64,000 nt of DNA from Asaia krungthepensis NRIC 0535 (GCF_025995175.1 NZ_BAPV01000001.1:95633-159632), one strand, 5' to 3'. Counted from the first letter of the stretch, positions 27,528-39,550 are shown. Notes: a model not told the origin generated them from the sequence alone. Made by a program: numbers and translations.

Positions 27528-28661
27528 TTGTTCGACCCGCTCTCATTCACGCCGCTCAATGACCTGCATATCGAGCTCGGAGCTCGCATGGTGCCGTTTG
27601 CGGGCTATTCCATGCCCCTGCAATACCCGGCCGGGCTCATGGCAGAGCACCTGCATACGCGCAAAAGCGCAGGGTTGTTCGACGTCTCCCATATGGGACA
27701 GCTGCGGATCACCCCCAAACAGGGCACGCTCAACGATGCCGCTCTCGCGCTGGAAAGCCTGATCCCGGTCGATCTGGCGGGTCTGGGCGCCAACCGCCAG
27801 CGCTACGGTTTTCTCACCAATGACGCAGGCGGTATCCGTGACGATCTGATGGTCGCCAATATGGGTGACTGGTTGTTCGTGGTCGTCAATGCCTCCTGCA
27901 AGGCCGCCGATACGGCGCTGATGGAAGCGGCTCTCGGGGATCGGGTGGTGATCGAGAAGCTCGATGATCGCGCCCTGCTGGCCCTTCAGGGGCCGGAAGC
28001 TGTCAACGTTCTTCAGGATCTTTGCCCGGAAGCCGCCGAAATGCGGTTCATGGATGCGATCGAGGCTGACATCGATGGCGTTGCCTGCACCCTGACCCGC
28101 TCGGGTTATACGGGTGAGGATGGCTATGAGATCGGCATCCCGGCCGAGCATGCCGAGCAGATCGCCCGTGCGCTTCTGGCCGATGAGCGCGTTCTGCCCA
28201 TCGGTCTGGGTGCGCGCGACAGCCTGCGTCTCGAATCCGGTCTGTGCCTGTACGGGAATGACCTGGACGAAACCACCACACCCGTCGAGGCCGCTCTTGG
28301 CTGGGCCATGCAGAAGGCGCGCCGTGAAGGCGGCGCGCGTGCAGGGGGCTATCCGGGCGCCGAGATCATCATGAAGCAGGCGCGTGAGGGCGTGTCCCGC
28401 CTGCGCGTCGGTCTGGCTGCGGAAGGGCGCGCGCCCGTACGCGCTGGTACCGAGCTTTTTGCCGATGAGGCTGGCACGCAGAAGGTGGGTGTCGTCACCT
28501 CCGGTGCTTTCGGTCCGAGCATCAACGCCCCTGTGGCGATGGGCTATGTCGAGACGGCTTATGCCGTTCTAGGCACCACGCTTTACGGCGCCCTGCGCGG
28601 CAAGTTCGTGCCGGTTCAGGTGCGCGCCCTGCCTTTCGTCCCGCCCGGCTTCAAACGCTGA
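27528..28661 (+). CDS. gcvT: Glycine cleavage system T protein (aminomethyltransferase)
   Basis: T protein moves the methylene group from the H-protein arm to tetrahydrofolate and releases ammonia. The conserved N-terminus is FTPLNDLHIELGARMVPFAG, followed by GLFDVSHMGQL, and TRSGYTGEDGYEIGIPAE lies in the middle. No ATG lies before the conserved start, so I chose the TTG at 27528, which has GGGGGA ten bases before it; the frame is open from 27441 through the riboswitch. The length (about 377) fits the family. It is followed by gcvH and gcvP. Confidence 0.94.
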   Translation: MFDPLSFTPLNDLHIELGARMVPFAGYSMPLQYPAGLMAEHLHTRKSAGLFDVSHMGQLRITPKQGTLNDAALALESLIPVDLAGLGANRQRYGFLTNDAGGIRDDLMVANMGDWLFVVVNASCKAADTALMEAALGDRVVIEKLDDRALLALQGPEAVNVLQDLCPEAAEMRFMDAIEADIDGVACTLTRSGYTGEDGYEIGIPAEHAEQIARALLADERVLPIGLGARDSLRLESGLCLYGNDLDETTTPVEAALGWAMQKARREGGARAGGYPGAEIIMKQAREGVSRLRVGLAAEGRAPVRAGTELFADEAGTQKVGVVTSGAFGPSINAPVAMGYVETAYAVLGTTLYGALRGKFVPVQVRALPFVPPGFKR

Positions 28662-28688
28662 AAACCGTCAACTGAGAGAACGCGATCA

Positions 28689-29054
28689 ATGAGCACCACC
28701 TATTATACCCCGTCCCATGAATGGATCCGTCTCGAAGGCGATATCGCCACGGTCGGCATCACGGCTCATGCTTCCGACGAACTCGGCGAGCTGGTTTTTG
28801 TGGAAGCCAAGGACGAAGGCACCGAAGTGCCGCAGGGTGAGCCCGCCGCCGTTGTCGAATCGGTCAAGGCCGCTTCGGACATCTATGCCCCGGTGAGCGG
28901 CGTTCTGGCCGGATTCAACACCCGTCTTTCCGATGAGCCGACCCTGGTCGGGACCGATCCGGAAGGCGAGGGCTGGATTTTCAAGCTGCGCGTGAGCGAT
29001 TCCGCCCAGCTCGAATCCCTGCTCGATGCGGATGCCTACAAGGCGTCGCTCTGA
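28689..29054 (+). CDS. gcvH: Glycine cleavage system H protein (lipoyl carrier)
   Basis: A 121-residue lipoyl protein with the start TTYYTPSHEWIRLEGD and the lipoylation motif ESVKAASDIYAP, in which Lys60 carries lipoate. It shuttles the aminomethyl group between the P, T and L proteins. It lies 27 bases after gcvT and is followed by gcvP. Confidence 0.97.
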   Translation: MSTTYYTPSHEWIRLEGDIATVGITAHASDELGELVFVEAKDEGTEVPQGEPAAVVESVKAASDIYAPVSGVLAGFNTRLSDEPTLVGTDPEGEGWIFKLRVSDSAQLESLLDADAYKASL

Positions 29055-29194
29055 TCTGACCGCCGGGCTGGCTTGCCGGTCCGGCTCCTTTTGTACCGTC
29101 AGATCCGGATGGCCGGTCTGATGCTTCCTTCCGAGCACAGGGTGGCCCGTGCCGTCCTGACTCGTTTGCGTTCCTGACGAGGATCTGCCGAGAC

Positions 29195-32086
<2,892 letters not shown>

Positions 32087-32099
32087 GCTGGGTCGACCC

Positions 32100-32329
32100 T
32101 CGTCCCTTTTGAGGGGCGGGGGGCTTCTTTTTCTGGAAGAAAAAGAAGCAAAAAGACTTTTTTGGTTTTGGCTGGAGGCATTGGGGAGCGCTTTAGCCCT
32201 CGGACCGCCGGAGGCATTCTATCAATCGGCGGTGCCCCCTGAACCGGCACTTGCGCCTTCTTGCCCCCTCCCGGCTCAAACGCTCATCGAATCAAAAGTT
32301 TTTTGGTTCTTTTTTCCAAAAAAGAACGC
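32100..32329. repeat. Intergenic stretch with two perfect A/T-rich hairpins
   Basis: Two perfect inverted repeats lie between the convergent genes. The first is GCTTCTTTTTC with GAAAAAGAAGC around TGGAA (32123-32149). The second is GTTCTTTTTT with AAAAAAGAAC around CC (32306-32327). Similar sub-motifs occur near both ends (AAAAAGACTTTTTTGGTTTT at 32150-32169 and CAAAAGTTTTTTGGTTC at 32293-32309), framing a GC-rich middle. Both hairpins are followed or preceded by T/A runs and could terminate the convergent transcripts. The unit looks like a dispersed intergenic repeat, but only one copy is in the window. Confidence 0.6.
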
Positions 32330-32797
32330 TCACTTCCCATCCTGCCGCACATGAACCCAAACCCCGCCTGTCAATTCGATAAGGCGTTGCGGCGTCATGC
32401 GTACCGAAGCCGTGATCGACCCGGCGGCGGGGATGATTTCGTCGAAGGCCTGGAGGGACTCATCGCAATAGACGGGGAGGGGAGCGGGCAGACCAAAAGG
32501 GCAGACACCGCCAACCGGGTGGCTGGTGACGTCGAGCACGGCTTCAGGGCCCAGAAAGCGGGGCTTGCCGCCCAGCGCTTCGCGGGCGCGCCTGTTGTCG
32601 AGCCGTGCCGTGCCCGCCATGACCACGAGTACGATACGCCCGCCCACATCCACGCACAGCGTCTTCGCAATCTGGTCGGGCTCCACATTGTGGACTTCGG
32701 CCGCTTCGAGAACGGTGGCGGTGCTGCGGCCGTCATCGATGATCGACAGATCGGGGGCAAGGCGGGCGAGTTCGTCGCGAACGGAGTCCAGGCTCAT
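32330..32797 (-). CDS. YbaK/ProX-type aminoacyl-tRNA deacylase
   Basis: A 155-residue YbaK/EbsC-fold protein. DQIAKTLCVDVGGRIVLVVM, LGGKPRFLGPEAVLDVTSHP and the motif VGGVCPFGLPAPLPVYCDES are typical, with the GxxPFG loop at the active site. These enzymes hydrolyse misacylated tRNAs such as Ala- or Cys-tRNA(Pro). It begins eight bases after the tonB-type gene on the same strand, so they are probably cotranscribed. A second, more classical YbaK is encoded at 61 kb. Confidence 0.88.
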   Translation of the reverse strand: MSLDSVRDELARLAPDLSIIDDGRSTATVLEAAEVHNVEPDQIAKTLCVDVGGRIVLVVMAGTARLDNRRAREALGGKPRFLGPEAVLDVTSHPVGGVCPFGLPAPLPVYCDESLQAFDEIIPAAGSITASVRMTPQRLIELTGGVWVHVRQDGK

Positions 32798-32804
32798 ACG
32801 GGTC

Positions 32805-34016
32805 TCAGCGTCTGATCAGGATATAATTGATGGTGAGGTCGATATCGAAATGGTCGCCCTTCATATCGGGCGGAACGGGGGGGAGTTGGGCACCCTGGAA
32901 CATGCCCGTGGTCGCGGCATCGAGCGAATAGGAGCCTGACTGCCCGGTGAGTCGTACGGACTTCACCCGTCCGTTGCGGTCCAGAACCACATGCACGGAG
33001 GAGGGGCCGTCCTCGCCATTCTTGATGGCGTCCTCGGGATAATAGAGATGCGCGCGAATCCAGCGATCGATCTCGCTCCCATAGTCATCGCTCACCCCGC
33101 GAATGGAGTTGCGCGTCATGAACGGTGCGTTGATCTGACCATTGGTCGATAGTGGACCGAGCGACATGTCGATCGGCGCACCCGAACCGCCACGGCGCCC
33201 GCGCTGGCGACGCGGGGTGGAGGGGGCCTCGCCAAAATCGAGCGTGGTCATGTTCGCGAAGGGGTTATCCGACTGCCTGGTGGTCGGGCGGCGGCTCGAA
33301 CGATGGCTATGGGCCCGTGTCTGGGTCTGCTTGCCCGATTTGGCAATGCCGGGGCTGACCGGACGGTCTGTCTGGGTCTTGGGCAACTCTGTCGAGGGGC
33401 CTTCGGGGACAGGCGGGGCTGCGGGCGGTGTGGGCGTCGGGACGGCCGGGGTCGGGGTGGATTCGGCCTGATCGGGTTGTTGCTCCTGCTGTTGCTCGGG
33501 GCTGGAGGCCGAAGGGGCATCATGGCTCGATGAGGGTTTTTCCTCACCGCCCGGCTTGTCCTCATGCGGGCCAGCCATGCCACTGCGGGAGGGCGGCGCG
33601 AACATCATCTCGACCTGGGGTTGTTCCATACCGTCGGGCAGGCCACGCGCATGGCGGGCGCCTTCGAGCAGCAGCAAGCCGATCAATAGGGCATGGGCGA
33701 TGGCCGAGGCGATGAGAACGGTCGTGACGCCCGGGTCTTCCAGAACCTGAGGGCGGATCAGTGACGTGCTTGCGGGCTTGAGATCGGGTTCGAGACCTGT
33801 CCTGGGCTCGTAATGGGTGATGGGCGCGCGCGCACCCTTCATGGGCGGCAGGGCGCGCGCCGATCGTGCCGTCGGTGCAAAGAGCAGCGGCTCGTTTCGC
33901 ACCCGTTTTCTGTCCGGGCGCGGGCCATTGGCCCCACCGGGAGAAGGTGAAGCCGGATCGACGGGTCGGGTGCGTTTCAGAAGAACACCTGCAAGAATCG
34001 GAACACACGCCGCCAC
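32805..34016 (-). CDS. TonB-family energy transducer
   Basis: A 403-residue protein with an extended charged N-terminal tail (about 95 residues), a single membrane helix (TTVLIASAIAHALLIGLLLL), a long Pro/Gln/Ser/Thr-rich periplasmic spacer (about residues 150-260), and a C-terminal TonB domain (about 300-403) with SVHVVLDRNGRVKSVRLTGQ. TonB passes the proton-motive force to outer-membrane receptors, and one such receptor is encoded at 58.6 kb. The long cytoplasmic N-terminus is unusual; the true start may lie at a later Met. The gene begins with GTG. ExbB/ExbD are not in the window. Confidence 0.82.
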   Translation of the reverse strand: MAACVPILAGVLLKRTRPVDPASPSPGGANGPRPDRKRVRNEPLLFAPTARSARALPPMKGARAPITHYEPRTGLEPDLKPASTSLIRPQVLEDPGVTTVLIASAIAHALLIGLLLLEGARHARGLPDGMEQPQVEMMFAPPSRSGMAGPHEDKPGGEEKPSSSHDAPSASSPEQQQEQQPDQAESTPTPAVPTPTPPAAPPVPEGPSTELPKTQTDRPVSPGIAKSGKQTQTRAHSHRSSRRPTTRQSDNPFANMTTLDFGEAPSTPRRQRGRRGGSGAPIDMSLGPLSTNGQINAPFMTRNSIRGVSDDYGSEIDRWIRAHLYYPEDAIKNGEDGPSSVHVVLDRNGRVKSVRLTGQSGSYSLDAATTGMFQGAQLPPVPPDMKGDHFDIDLTINYILIRR

Positions 34017-34136
34017 GCAGCCGGGCAGGCACTCCCTGCATCACGACACGATCTGGCATCTGGCGCTATCATGGCATTGGACCCATGATCTTGCCAAGCG
34101 CATCAGCGCCTTACCTGTTACATAAGGGAAAAACGC

Positions 34137-34775
34137 GTGTACGATATTCCTGCCCTTTATGACTGCCTTGGGCAGGATCCGGCCCTTGCCGAAGCGATCG
34201 AGCGCATCGGTCCCTGCCGTCTTCGCGGAGCAGATGGCAAGACACCCTATCAGGCCTTGTTCCGGGCCATTATCGGACAGCAGCTTCATGGCCGTGCAGC
34301 GGAAGCCATACTGGGCCGGGTCTGCGCCCTTGCTGGCGGGGAAATGCCCTCTCCTGAGGCCCTGATTGCCTTGCCGGAAGAGGAACTACGCCGATGCGGA
34401 TTATCCGCAGCCAAACTTATTGCATTGCGCGGGTTGGCGCAGGCGCGACTGGACAACATCGTCCCCGGTGCTGAGGACGCTGCCATGCTGGATGATGAAA
34501 CGCTGGTGACACGCCTGACTGCCCTGCGTGGCGTCGGACGCTGGACGGTTGAGATGTTACTCATCTTTACGCTGGGGCGGCAGGATGTGCTGCCGGTCGA
34601 TGATTTTGCCATAAGGGCAGGCTGGCAGAAGCTCAGGGGTATGGAACTCCCACCTCGGCCCGCCGCGCTGCGGGGAGAGGGTGAGCGTTTCGCGCCATGG
34701 CGGTCGGGCCTTGCGTGGTATCTCTGGCGTCTGTCCGAAGAAGGCAAGACGATCAAGAATGCTCTGACCGGCTAG
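34137..34775 (+). CDS. AlkA-type DNA-3-methyladenine glycosylase
   Basis: A 212-residue helix-hairpin-helix glycosylase. The HhH-GPD signature LRGVGRWTVEMLLIFTLGR is followed by the catalytic aspartate in LPVDDFAIRAG. FRAIIGQQLHGRAAEAIL is the conserved helical start. It removes alkylated purines in base-excision repair. It lacks the extra N-terminal domain of E. coli AlkA, so it is of the shorter Mag-type. Start is GTG at 34137 with an AAGGGA site. It diverges from the tonB gene. Confidence 0.92.
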   Translation: MYDIPALYDCLGQDPALAEAIERIGPCRLRGADGKTPYQALFRAIIGQQLHGRAAEAILGRVCALAGGEMPSPEALIALPEEELRRCGLSAAKLIALRGLAQARLDNIVPGAEDAAMLDDETLVTRLTALRGVGRWTVEMLLIFTLGRQDVLPVDDFAIRAGWQKLRGMELPPRPAALRGEGERFAPWRSGLAWYLWRLSEEGKTIKNALTG

Positions 34776-34818
34776 ACAGGGTCGGCCATGGCCGACCCGC
34801 CGTCAGAGGCTGGCCTGG

Positions 34819-36249
34819 TTATTTTCTGGCAAGATCCGGAATGAGCGAGAGGAGGAAATGCAGTCCGGGCGTGATGGTCGACAGGGGCACGCGTTCATTG
34901 AGCCCGTGACTGAAATCATCAGAGGATTTCATGAAAATGGGCGATGCCCCGTAACTCGGTATGTTGAGCGCACGAAACCACATGCTGTCGCTCGCACCCG
35001 AACTCATGCTCGGAAAGACAGGAACATCCGGATAGGCTTCATGCGCGGCGCGTGCCACGGCAGCCGAGAATGGCGTATCGAGGGGGGAAGGCTGGGTCTC
35101 GACCGACCCTGCGGTCTGATCTGCGATATGGACCGACGGGTCATCGATCACGGCGGTCAGCTCCCGGATCATGTCGTAGCGGGAGTGGCCGGGAAAGATA
35201 CGGCAATTGATGTTGGCCTGTGCGCGCTGCGGTAGGGCATTTGGGGCATGGCCGCCATGAACCATGGTCACTACGCAGGTTGTGCCGATACTTCCCACCA
35301 GAGCAGGGTCTGCGCGTAGGATCGCAACGGCCTTCGCGTTGTCGGGGCTCGCTGCAAAGATACGCATGGCTGCGGCTAGTTTGGGGGGCGAGAAGCGAGC
35401 TGCATTCATGAAATAGCTGCGCGTCAGGGCATTAAGCTCGGGTCGAAAGCTATGGGCCTGGACCTTGAGGAGTGCCGCCGCAAGTACATCGATCGCATTG
35501 CGAGCGCGTGGCTCCGAAGAATGTCCGCCCGGATCGGCTACATCGAGGCTGAGATCGGCATAGGTTTTTTCCGCACCTGACCAGGTATAATAGAGGGGGC
35601 GGCCCGTTTCCTCGTCCAGTGTGCCACCGCCCGCGTCGAGATTGAGGACCTGGGACGCATTGGAGAACATCTTGGCCAGGATCTGGCCGGTCTTCATGGA
35701 GGTTTCCTCGTCCCCTGACAGGGCAAGGACGATGTCACGCTCTGGCTTGTAGTCGTGCTGGCGCAGATGGATCAGCGCCGTGATGGCCAGCGCATTGCTC
35801 ATCTTCATGTCTGTGGAGCCACGGCCGAACAGATAACCGTCTTCCACGACAGGAGTGAACGGGTCGCGTGTCCAGTCTGTGGCGTTAGCAGCGACCACGT
35901 CCATATGCCCCGAGATCACCAGCGGCTTCAGCGAAGCATCCTGGCCCCGCCAGCGCAGCACCAGAAAAGCGGTGTCATCCTGACGCGTGATCGTGATGGC
36001 TGACTCGGGAAAGCCGCCGGACACGAGCGCCTTTCGATAAAGCTCTGCTACCGATACCGTCTCGTTCTGCGCACCCGCAACCGAGCGGAGCGATATGGAG
36101 GATTCTGCCAGAGTGAGGGCCTGCAGCCCCTCACGGGTGAGGGCGGGCAGCGGCTCGGCCTGTGCGGTACCGGTCGCGAGCAACAGCAGCAGGGCAGCGC
36201 GTCTGAACATGGTCATCCGGAATCCGGAAAAAGAGAGAAGGGGCATCAT
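34819..36249 (-). CDS. M20-family metallopeptidase, exported
   Basis: A 476-residue di-zinc peptidase with an N-terminal signal peptide (AALLLLLATGTAQAEP). Metal ligands are visible: VISGHMDVVAAN, DMKMSNALAI, the glutamate pair in LSGDEETSM, LNLDAGGG and the late histidine in DDFSHGLNERV. The family removes N-terminal or C-terminal residues, or deacylates amino acids; the substrate is not clear. The first ATG (36249) overlaps the stop of the upstream hydrolase; an internal Met at 36210 would give a more standard leader. It is probably translationally coupled to that hydrolase. Confidence 0.88.
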   Translation of the reverse strand: MMPLLSFSGFRMTMFRRAALLLLLATGTAQAEPLPALTREGLQALTLAESSISLRSVAGAQNETVSVAELYRKALVSGGFPESAITITRQDDTAFLVLRWRGQDASLKPLVISGHMDVVAANATDWTRDPFTPVVEDGYLFGRGSTDMKMSNALAITALIHLRQHDYKPERDIVLALSGDEETSMKTGQILAKMFSNASQVLNLDAGGGTLDEETGRPLYYTWSGAEKTYADLSLDVADPGGHSSEPRARNAIDVLAAALLKVQAHSFRPELNALTRSYFMNAARFSPPKLAAAMRIFAASPDNAKAVAILRADPALVGSIGTTCVVTMVHGGHAPNALPQRAQANINCRIFPGHSRYDMIRELTAVIDDPSVHIADQTAGSVETQPSPLDTPFSAAVARAAHEAYPDVPVFPSMSSGASDSMWFRALNIPSYGASPIFMKSSDDFSHGLNERVPLSTITPGLHFLLSLIPDLARK

Positions 36250-37025
36250 ATGGAGTTGATGAAATCGAGCATTTTCTCGGAGAAAAGCTTGGGGTTATCG
36301 GCGTGGAGCCAGTGTCCGGCATCCGGAATGGTCTCGAGCGTGTAACGAGGAAACAACCGGCGCATGACAGGTTCGTGATCCTTGGCGATATAGGGGGAAT
36401 GTTCGCCACGCAGGAAAAGTGTTGGCCCGTCATAGACATAGCCTTCGGGCACATAGGGCCAGTTTTCGATGTTGGGCATCGAGTTCGTGATATCCCTGAG
36501 GCCAATCTGCCAGCCAGGCTCGGTGCCCAGACGAACATTCTGGAGCATGAGATCGCGTACGCTCCGGTTTGGGATTTCCTTCGCAAGAAGCTGATCCGCG
36601 CCCTGACGGTCGAGATGATCCGGGAAATGGATGTGCAGCATGGCCTCGGCAAGCTTGGCCTGACCGAAGCCCGTCCGTGCAGGCGCCATGTCACCTACAA
36701 GCAGTCCCGATACCAGTTCGGGATGCTGCAGGGCCATGATCATGGCCAGCTTGCCGCCCATGGAATGACCGACAAGAATGGCGGGCAAGGCATCATGGGC
36801 GCGCAGGGTCTCCACCACATCCTCTACCATGGCCGGATAATCCATAGGTCCGTGAGGGCTGTCGCCGTGGTTGCGCAGATCAAGCGCCAGTGTGCGATGC
36901 GTATGAGCCACCTGACGCTGCAGAAACCCCATATTGCGTGCGCGTCCGAACAGGCCATGCAGGAACACGACCGGCGGATGTCCGGCCGGCTGGGCCGATA
37001 GGCGTTCGATAACGTTCAGCTGCAC
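36246..37025 (-). CDS. Alpha/beta hydrolase (esterase-like)
   Basis: A 259-residue alpha/beta hydrolase related to YbfF esterases. The oxyanion segment VVFLHGLFGRARNM is followed by the nucleophile elbow LVGHSMGGKLAM (Ser about 99). The late histidine lies in IPDAGHWLHADNP. The start is GTG with AAGGA upstream. It is coupled to the M20 peptidase that overlaps its stop codon. The substrate is unknown. Confidence 0.88.
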   Translation of the reverse strand: MQLNVIERLSAQPAGHPPVVFLHGLFGRARNMGFLQRQVAHTHRTLALDLRNHGDSPHGPMDYPAMVEDVVETLRAHDALPAILVGHSMGGKLAMIMALQHPELVSGLLVGDMAPARTGFGQAKLAEAMLHIHFPDHLDRQGADQLLAKEIPNRSVRDLMLQNVRLGTEPGWQIGLRDITNSMPNIENWPYVPEGYVYDGPTLFLRGEHSPYIAKDHEPVMRRLFPRYTLETIPDAGHWLHADNPKLFSEKMLDFINSI

Positions 37026-37159
37026 GATGAAGGGGTCCTTTCAGGCATTTGACCAGTCGGGCGCCGTGTGAGGCAGAGGCGGAGTCTGGGGTTTTCTGTT
37101 GCCTGGGGCAAGTCGGACCGACAATAAGGACAGCGATCTGCTTCGGTCCTCAAAGTCAT
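37016..37159 (-). CDS. Possible 47-residue Cys-containing ORF
   Basis: A short frame upstream of the hydrolase starts MTLRTEADRCPYCRSDLPQA and ends with CLTRR and a short tail. CPYC looks like half of a zinc ribbon, but a second CxxC pair is not evident. The start codon overlaps that of the divergent ClC gene (shared CATG). The ribosome site is weak, so this may be chance. Confidence 0.25.
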   Translation of the reverse strand: MTLRTEADRCPYCRSDLPQATENPRLRLCLTRRPTGQMPERTPSSCS

Positions 37160-38978
37160 GTCAGGATCTCTCTTGGGTTCAGGGTTCCACAAAGCTGTAC
37201 GCCGGCAGGCCGTCACGCGAATCCGCCAGATGGTGCATGTTCCGTACTATGCCCGCGCCCTCGTGCGATCCAATGAAATCTGGTTGACTGTTCTATCGTC
37301 TTGTGTCGGCGCTCTTGCAGGGGTGAGCGTGTGGGTCATGACCTGCAGCACGCTTGCAGCGCATCGCTGGCTTTATGACCTGCATAATGATGGGCGCCTT
37401 TCCGGACTGACCAGCCTCGCCCCATGGCGCACTCTTGTGATGCCGTGTCTGGGCGGGTTGGTACTTGGCCTGTTCGGGCTACTGATCGCGAAACGCTTCC
37501 GCCATCGACCCGTTGACCCGATCGAGGCCAATGCCCTGCATGGTGGACGTATGTCTGTGCGTGACAGCGCTATCGTGGCGTTCCAGACCTTCCTCTCCAA
37601 TGGCAGCGGCGCCTCGCTGGGGCTTGAGGCTGGGTTCACGCAGATTGCAGCGGCACTCGGGAGTTTCTGCGGCCGCCTTTTCAGGGTGCGCCGCGCCGAT
37701 TTGCGTATCCTGGTGGGATGCGGAGCTGGGGGCGCGATCGGGGCGGCTTTCGATGCCCCCATCGCGGGCGCGTTCTATGCGTTCGAGCTGGTGATAGGGA
37801 CCTATTCCCTCGTCAATCTGGCGCCTGTGGCGGTAGCGTGTATCGCGGCTGTGGGGACGGCTCATCTGCTGGGAGGCGTCAGCACGACGCTTTCTCTTCT
37901 GCCCCATCCTCAGTTGACCCTGCGCGATACGCTCCCGGTGCTGGCGCTCGGCGTGTTCTGCGGGCTGATCGGCATTGGCACCATGCGGGGCGTCACTCTG
38001 GCCGAAACAGTGTTCCGCCACCTGTCGTTGCCGTCTTGGCTGCGTCCTGCGCTGGGCGGGCTCATGGTAGGGGGGCTCGCGCTTTATTCGCCCTCCATTC
38101 TCTCGGCGGGCCATGCTGCGGTCAGAAAGGTTCTGGAGGAAGGGCAGGCTCTCGGGCCCATCTGCCTGCTCCTCATTTTCAAGGTCATGGCCTCGTCCAT
38201 TTCCATCGGCAGCGGCTTTCGGGGTGGGCTGTTTTTCGCCTCGCTTTATCTTGGGGTGCTCTCAGGGTCGCTTTTTGGCTTTGGCCTCGAGTCATTGGGC
38301 CAGGGAGGCCCCTCGGTCACGACCTGCGCCGTGCTCGGTATGAGCGCCACGGCGGTCGCGATCATCGGTGTGCCCATGACCATGACCTGCCTGATCCTTG
38401 AGATGACCGCAGATCTGTCGCTTGCAAGCGGTGTGTTGCTGGCCAGCGTGCTCTCTCTCCTGACGGTGCGCCAGCTCTTCGGTTATTCCTTTGCGACATG
38501 GCGGTTCCACCAGAGAGGGGAATCGATTCGCTCAGCTATCGATGTGGGCTGGCTGCGCGAACTCGTGGTCGAGAAACTGATGCAGCGCGAAGTGCCCTGT
38601 CGCGCCCCGGAGATGTGTCTTGCCGAGGCGCGGCTGAGCTGCCCGCTTGGTATGGGGCCGCACATCGTTCTGACAGAGCCGGGGGGGCGTTATCGCGGGA
38701 TCGTGTTGCTGTCTGAGATTCACGCCCCCGATCATGCGCCCGAGCGGTCTTTGGCGAGCCTCGCCCTGCAGAGGGAGACGGTTCTGATACCGGGCATGTC
38801 CTGCCGTGAGGCGGTCGGACTGTTCGAGCGGGCCGAGGCAGATGCACTTGTTGTTGTGGCTGATTTTGCCTCCGCAAGGGTCGTGGGAATACTGAGTGAG
38901 AAATATGTCCTGCGCCGCTATGCCGAGGCTCTGGACCGCACCAGAAGGGAGCTGGCCGGAGAGGCGCGTATGGTGTGA
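37158..38978 (+). CDS. ClC-family chloride channel/antiporter with C-terminal CBS-like region
   Basis: A 606-residue membrane protein. The filter region reads SNGSGASLGLEAGFTQIAA, where most ClCs have GREGP; the gating glutamate is kept in GLEAG. GCGAGGAIGAAFDAPIAGAFYAFEL and SSISIGSGFRGGLFFASLYL are the other pore segments. The C-terminal part (about residues 460-600) resembles a CBS pair, ending VVGILSEKYVLRRY. It probably exchanges chloride and protons, or forms a channel. The chosen start has no clear ribosome site; ATG at 37230 is an alternative. Confidence 0.85.
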   Translation: MSGSLLGSGFHKAVRRQAVTRIRQMVHVPYYARALVRSNEIWLTVLSSCVGALAGVSVWVMTCSTLAAHRWLYDLHNDGRLSGLTSLAPWRTLVMPCLGGLVLGLFGLLIAKRFRHRPVDPIEANALHGGRMSVRDSAIVAFQTFLSNGSGASLGLEAGFTQIAAALGSFCGRLFRVRRADLRILVGCGAGGAIGAAFDAPIAGAFYAFELVIGTYSLVNLAPVAVACIAAVGTAHLLGGVSTTLSLLPHPQLTLRDTLPVLALGVFCGLIGIGTMRGVTLAETVFRHLSLPSWLRPALGGLMVGGLALYSPSILSAGHAAVRKVLEEGQALGPICLLLIFKVMASSISIGSGFRGGLFFASLYLGVLSGSLFGFGLESLGQGGPSVTTCAVLGMSATAVAIIGVPMTMTCLILEMTADLSLASGVLLASVLSLLTVRQLFGYSFATWRFHQRGESIRSAIDVGWLRELVVEKLMQREVPCRAPEMCLAEARLSCPLGMGPHIVLTEPGGRYRGIVLLSEIHAPDHAPERSLASLALQRETVLIPGMSCREAVGLFERAEADALVVVADFASARVVGILSEKYVLRRYAEALDRTRRELAGEARMV

Positions 38979-39118
38979 CACGCAAGGCGCAGCGGGGCGA
39001 ACCGGGCTGAAGAAATCATTGTCCAGCTGTTACGAGGCGTTGACACGACACGTCGACATGGGTAGCAGACGCGCACCAAGGACTCCCCGCTCAGGGGAGA
39101 AAAGCGAGGTATGGAATC

Positions 39119-39460
39119 GTGGGCGCACAGGACGACCTGAACGTTTCCTCGCAAGCGGGCGAAGGTGCTGAGAGCTTCGACAAGAGGCTTGCAGAGGCTG
39201 AAGCCCGGATGCGCGGCAAAAGCGGCAAGTCGGACAACGTTTCCACGCGGGATAGTGGCAATGCCGATTACTCGGCATTCGGGCTGGCAATGAGGATCGG
39301 GACCGAGATGGTCGCGGCGCTGGTTGTCGGTGTGGTTCTGGGGTATGGGCTTGATCGCCTGTGCGGGACCAAGCCTCTTTTTCTGATCCTGTTCTCGCTC
39401 GTCGGCGGTGCGGCAGGAATGCTGAATGTCTGGCGTGCGGTGAAAAACGCCAACGTCTGA
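39119..39460 (+). CDS. atpI: F0F1 ATP synthase subunit I (AtpI/AtpZ type)
   Basis: A 113-residue protein with a charged N-terminal half (about 50 residues) and two membrane helices (MVAALVVGVVLGYGLDRL and PLFLILFSLVGGAAGML). AtpI helps assemble the c-ring or carries Mg/Ca. It heads the F0 cluster, immediately before subunit a. The start is GTG at 39119. Confidence 0.88.
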   Translation: MGAQDDLNVSSQAGEGAESFDKRLAEAEARMRGKSGKSDNVSTRDSGNADYSAFGLAMRIGTEMVAALVVGVVLGYGLDRLCGTKPLFLILFSLVGGAAGMLNVWRAVKNANV

Positions 39461-39550
39461 CGTGCTGGCGCAGGGTCATGTGCCGGTTTTTGGGTTTTCA
39501 TGGATCGCCGGGGTTCTCCCGGGGTCTGCATCGTAAACGGGAGAGGCAGC

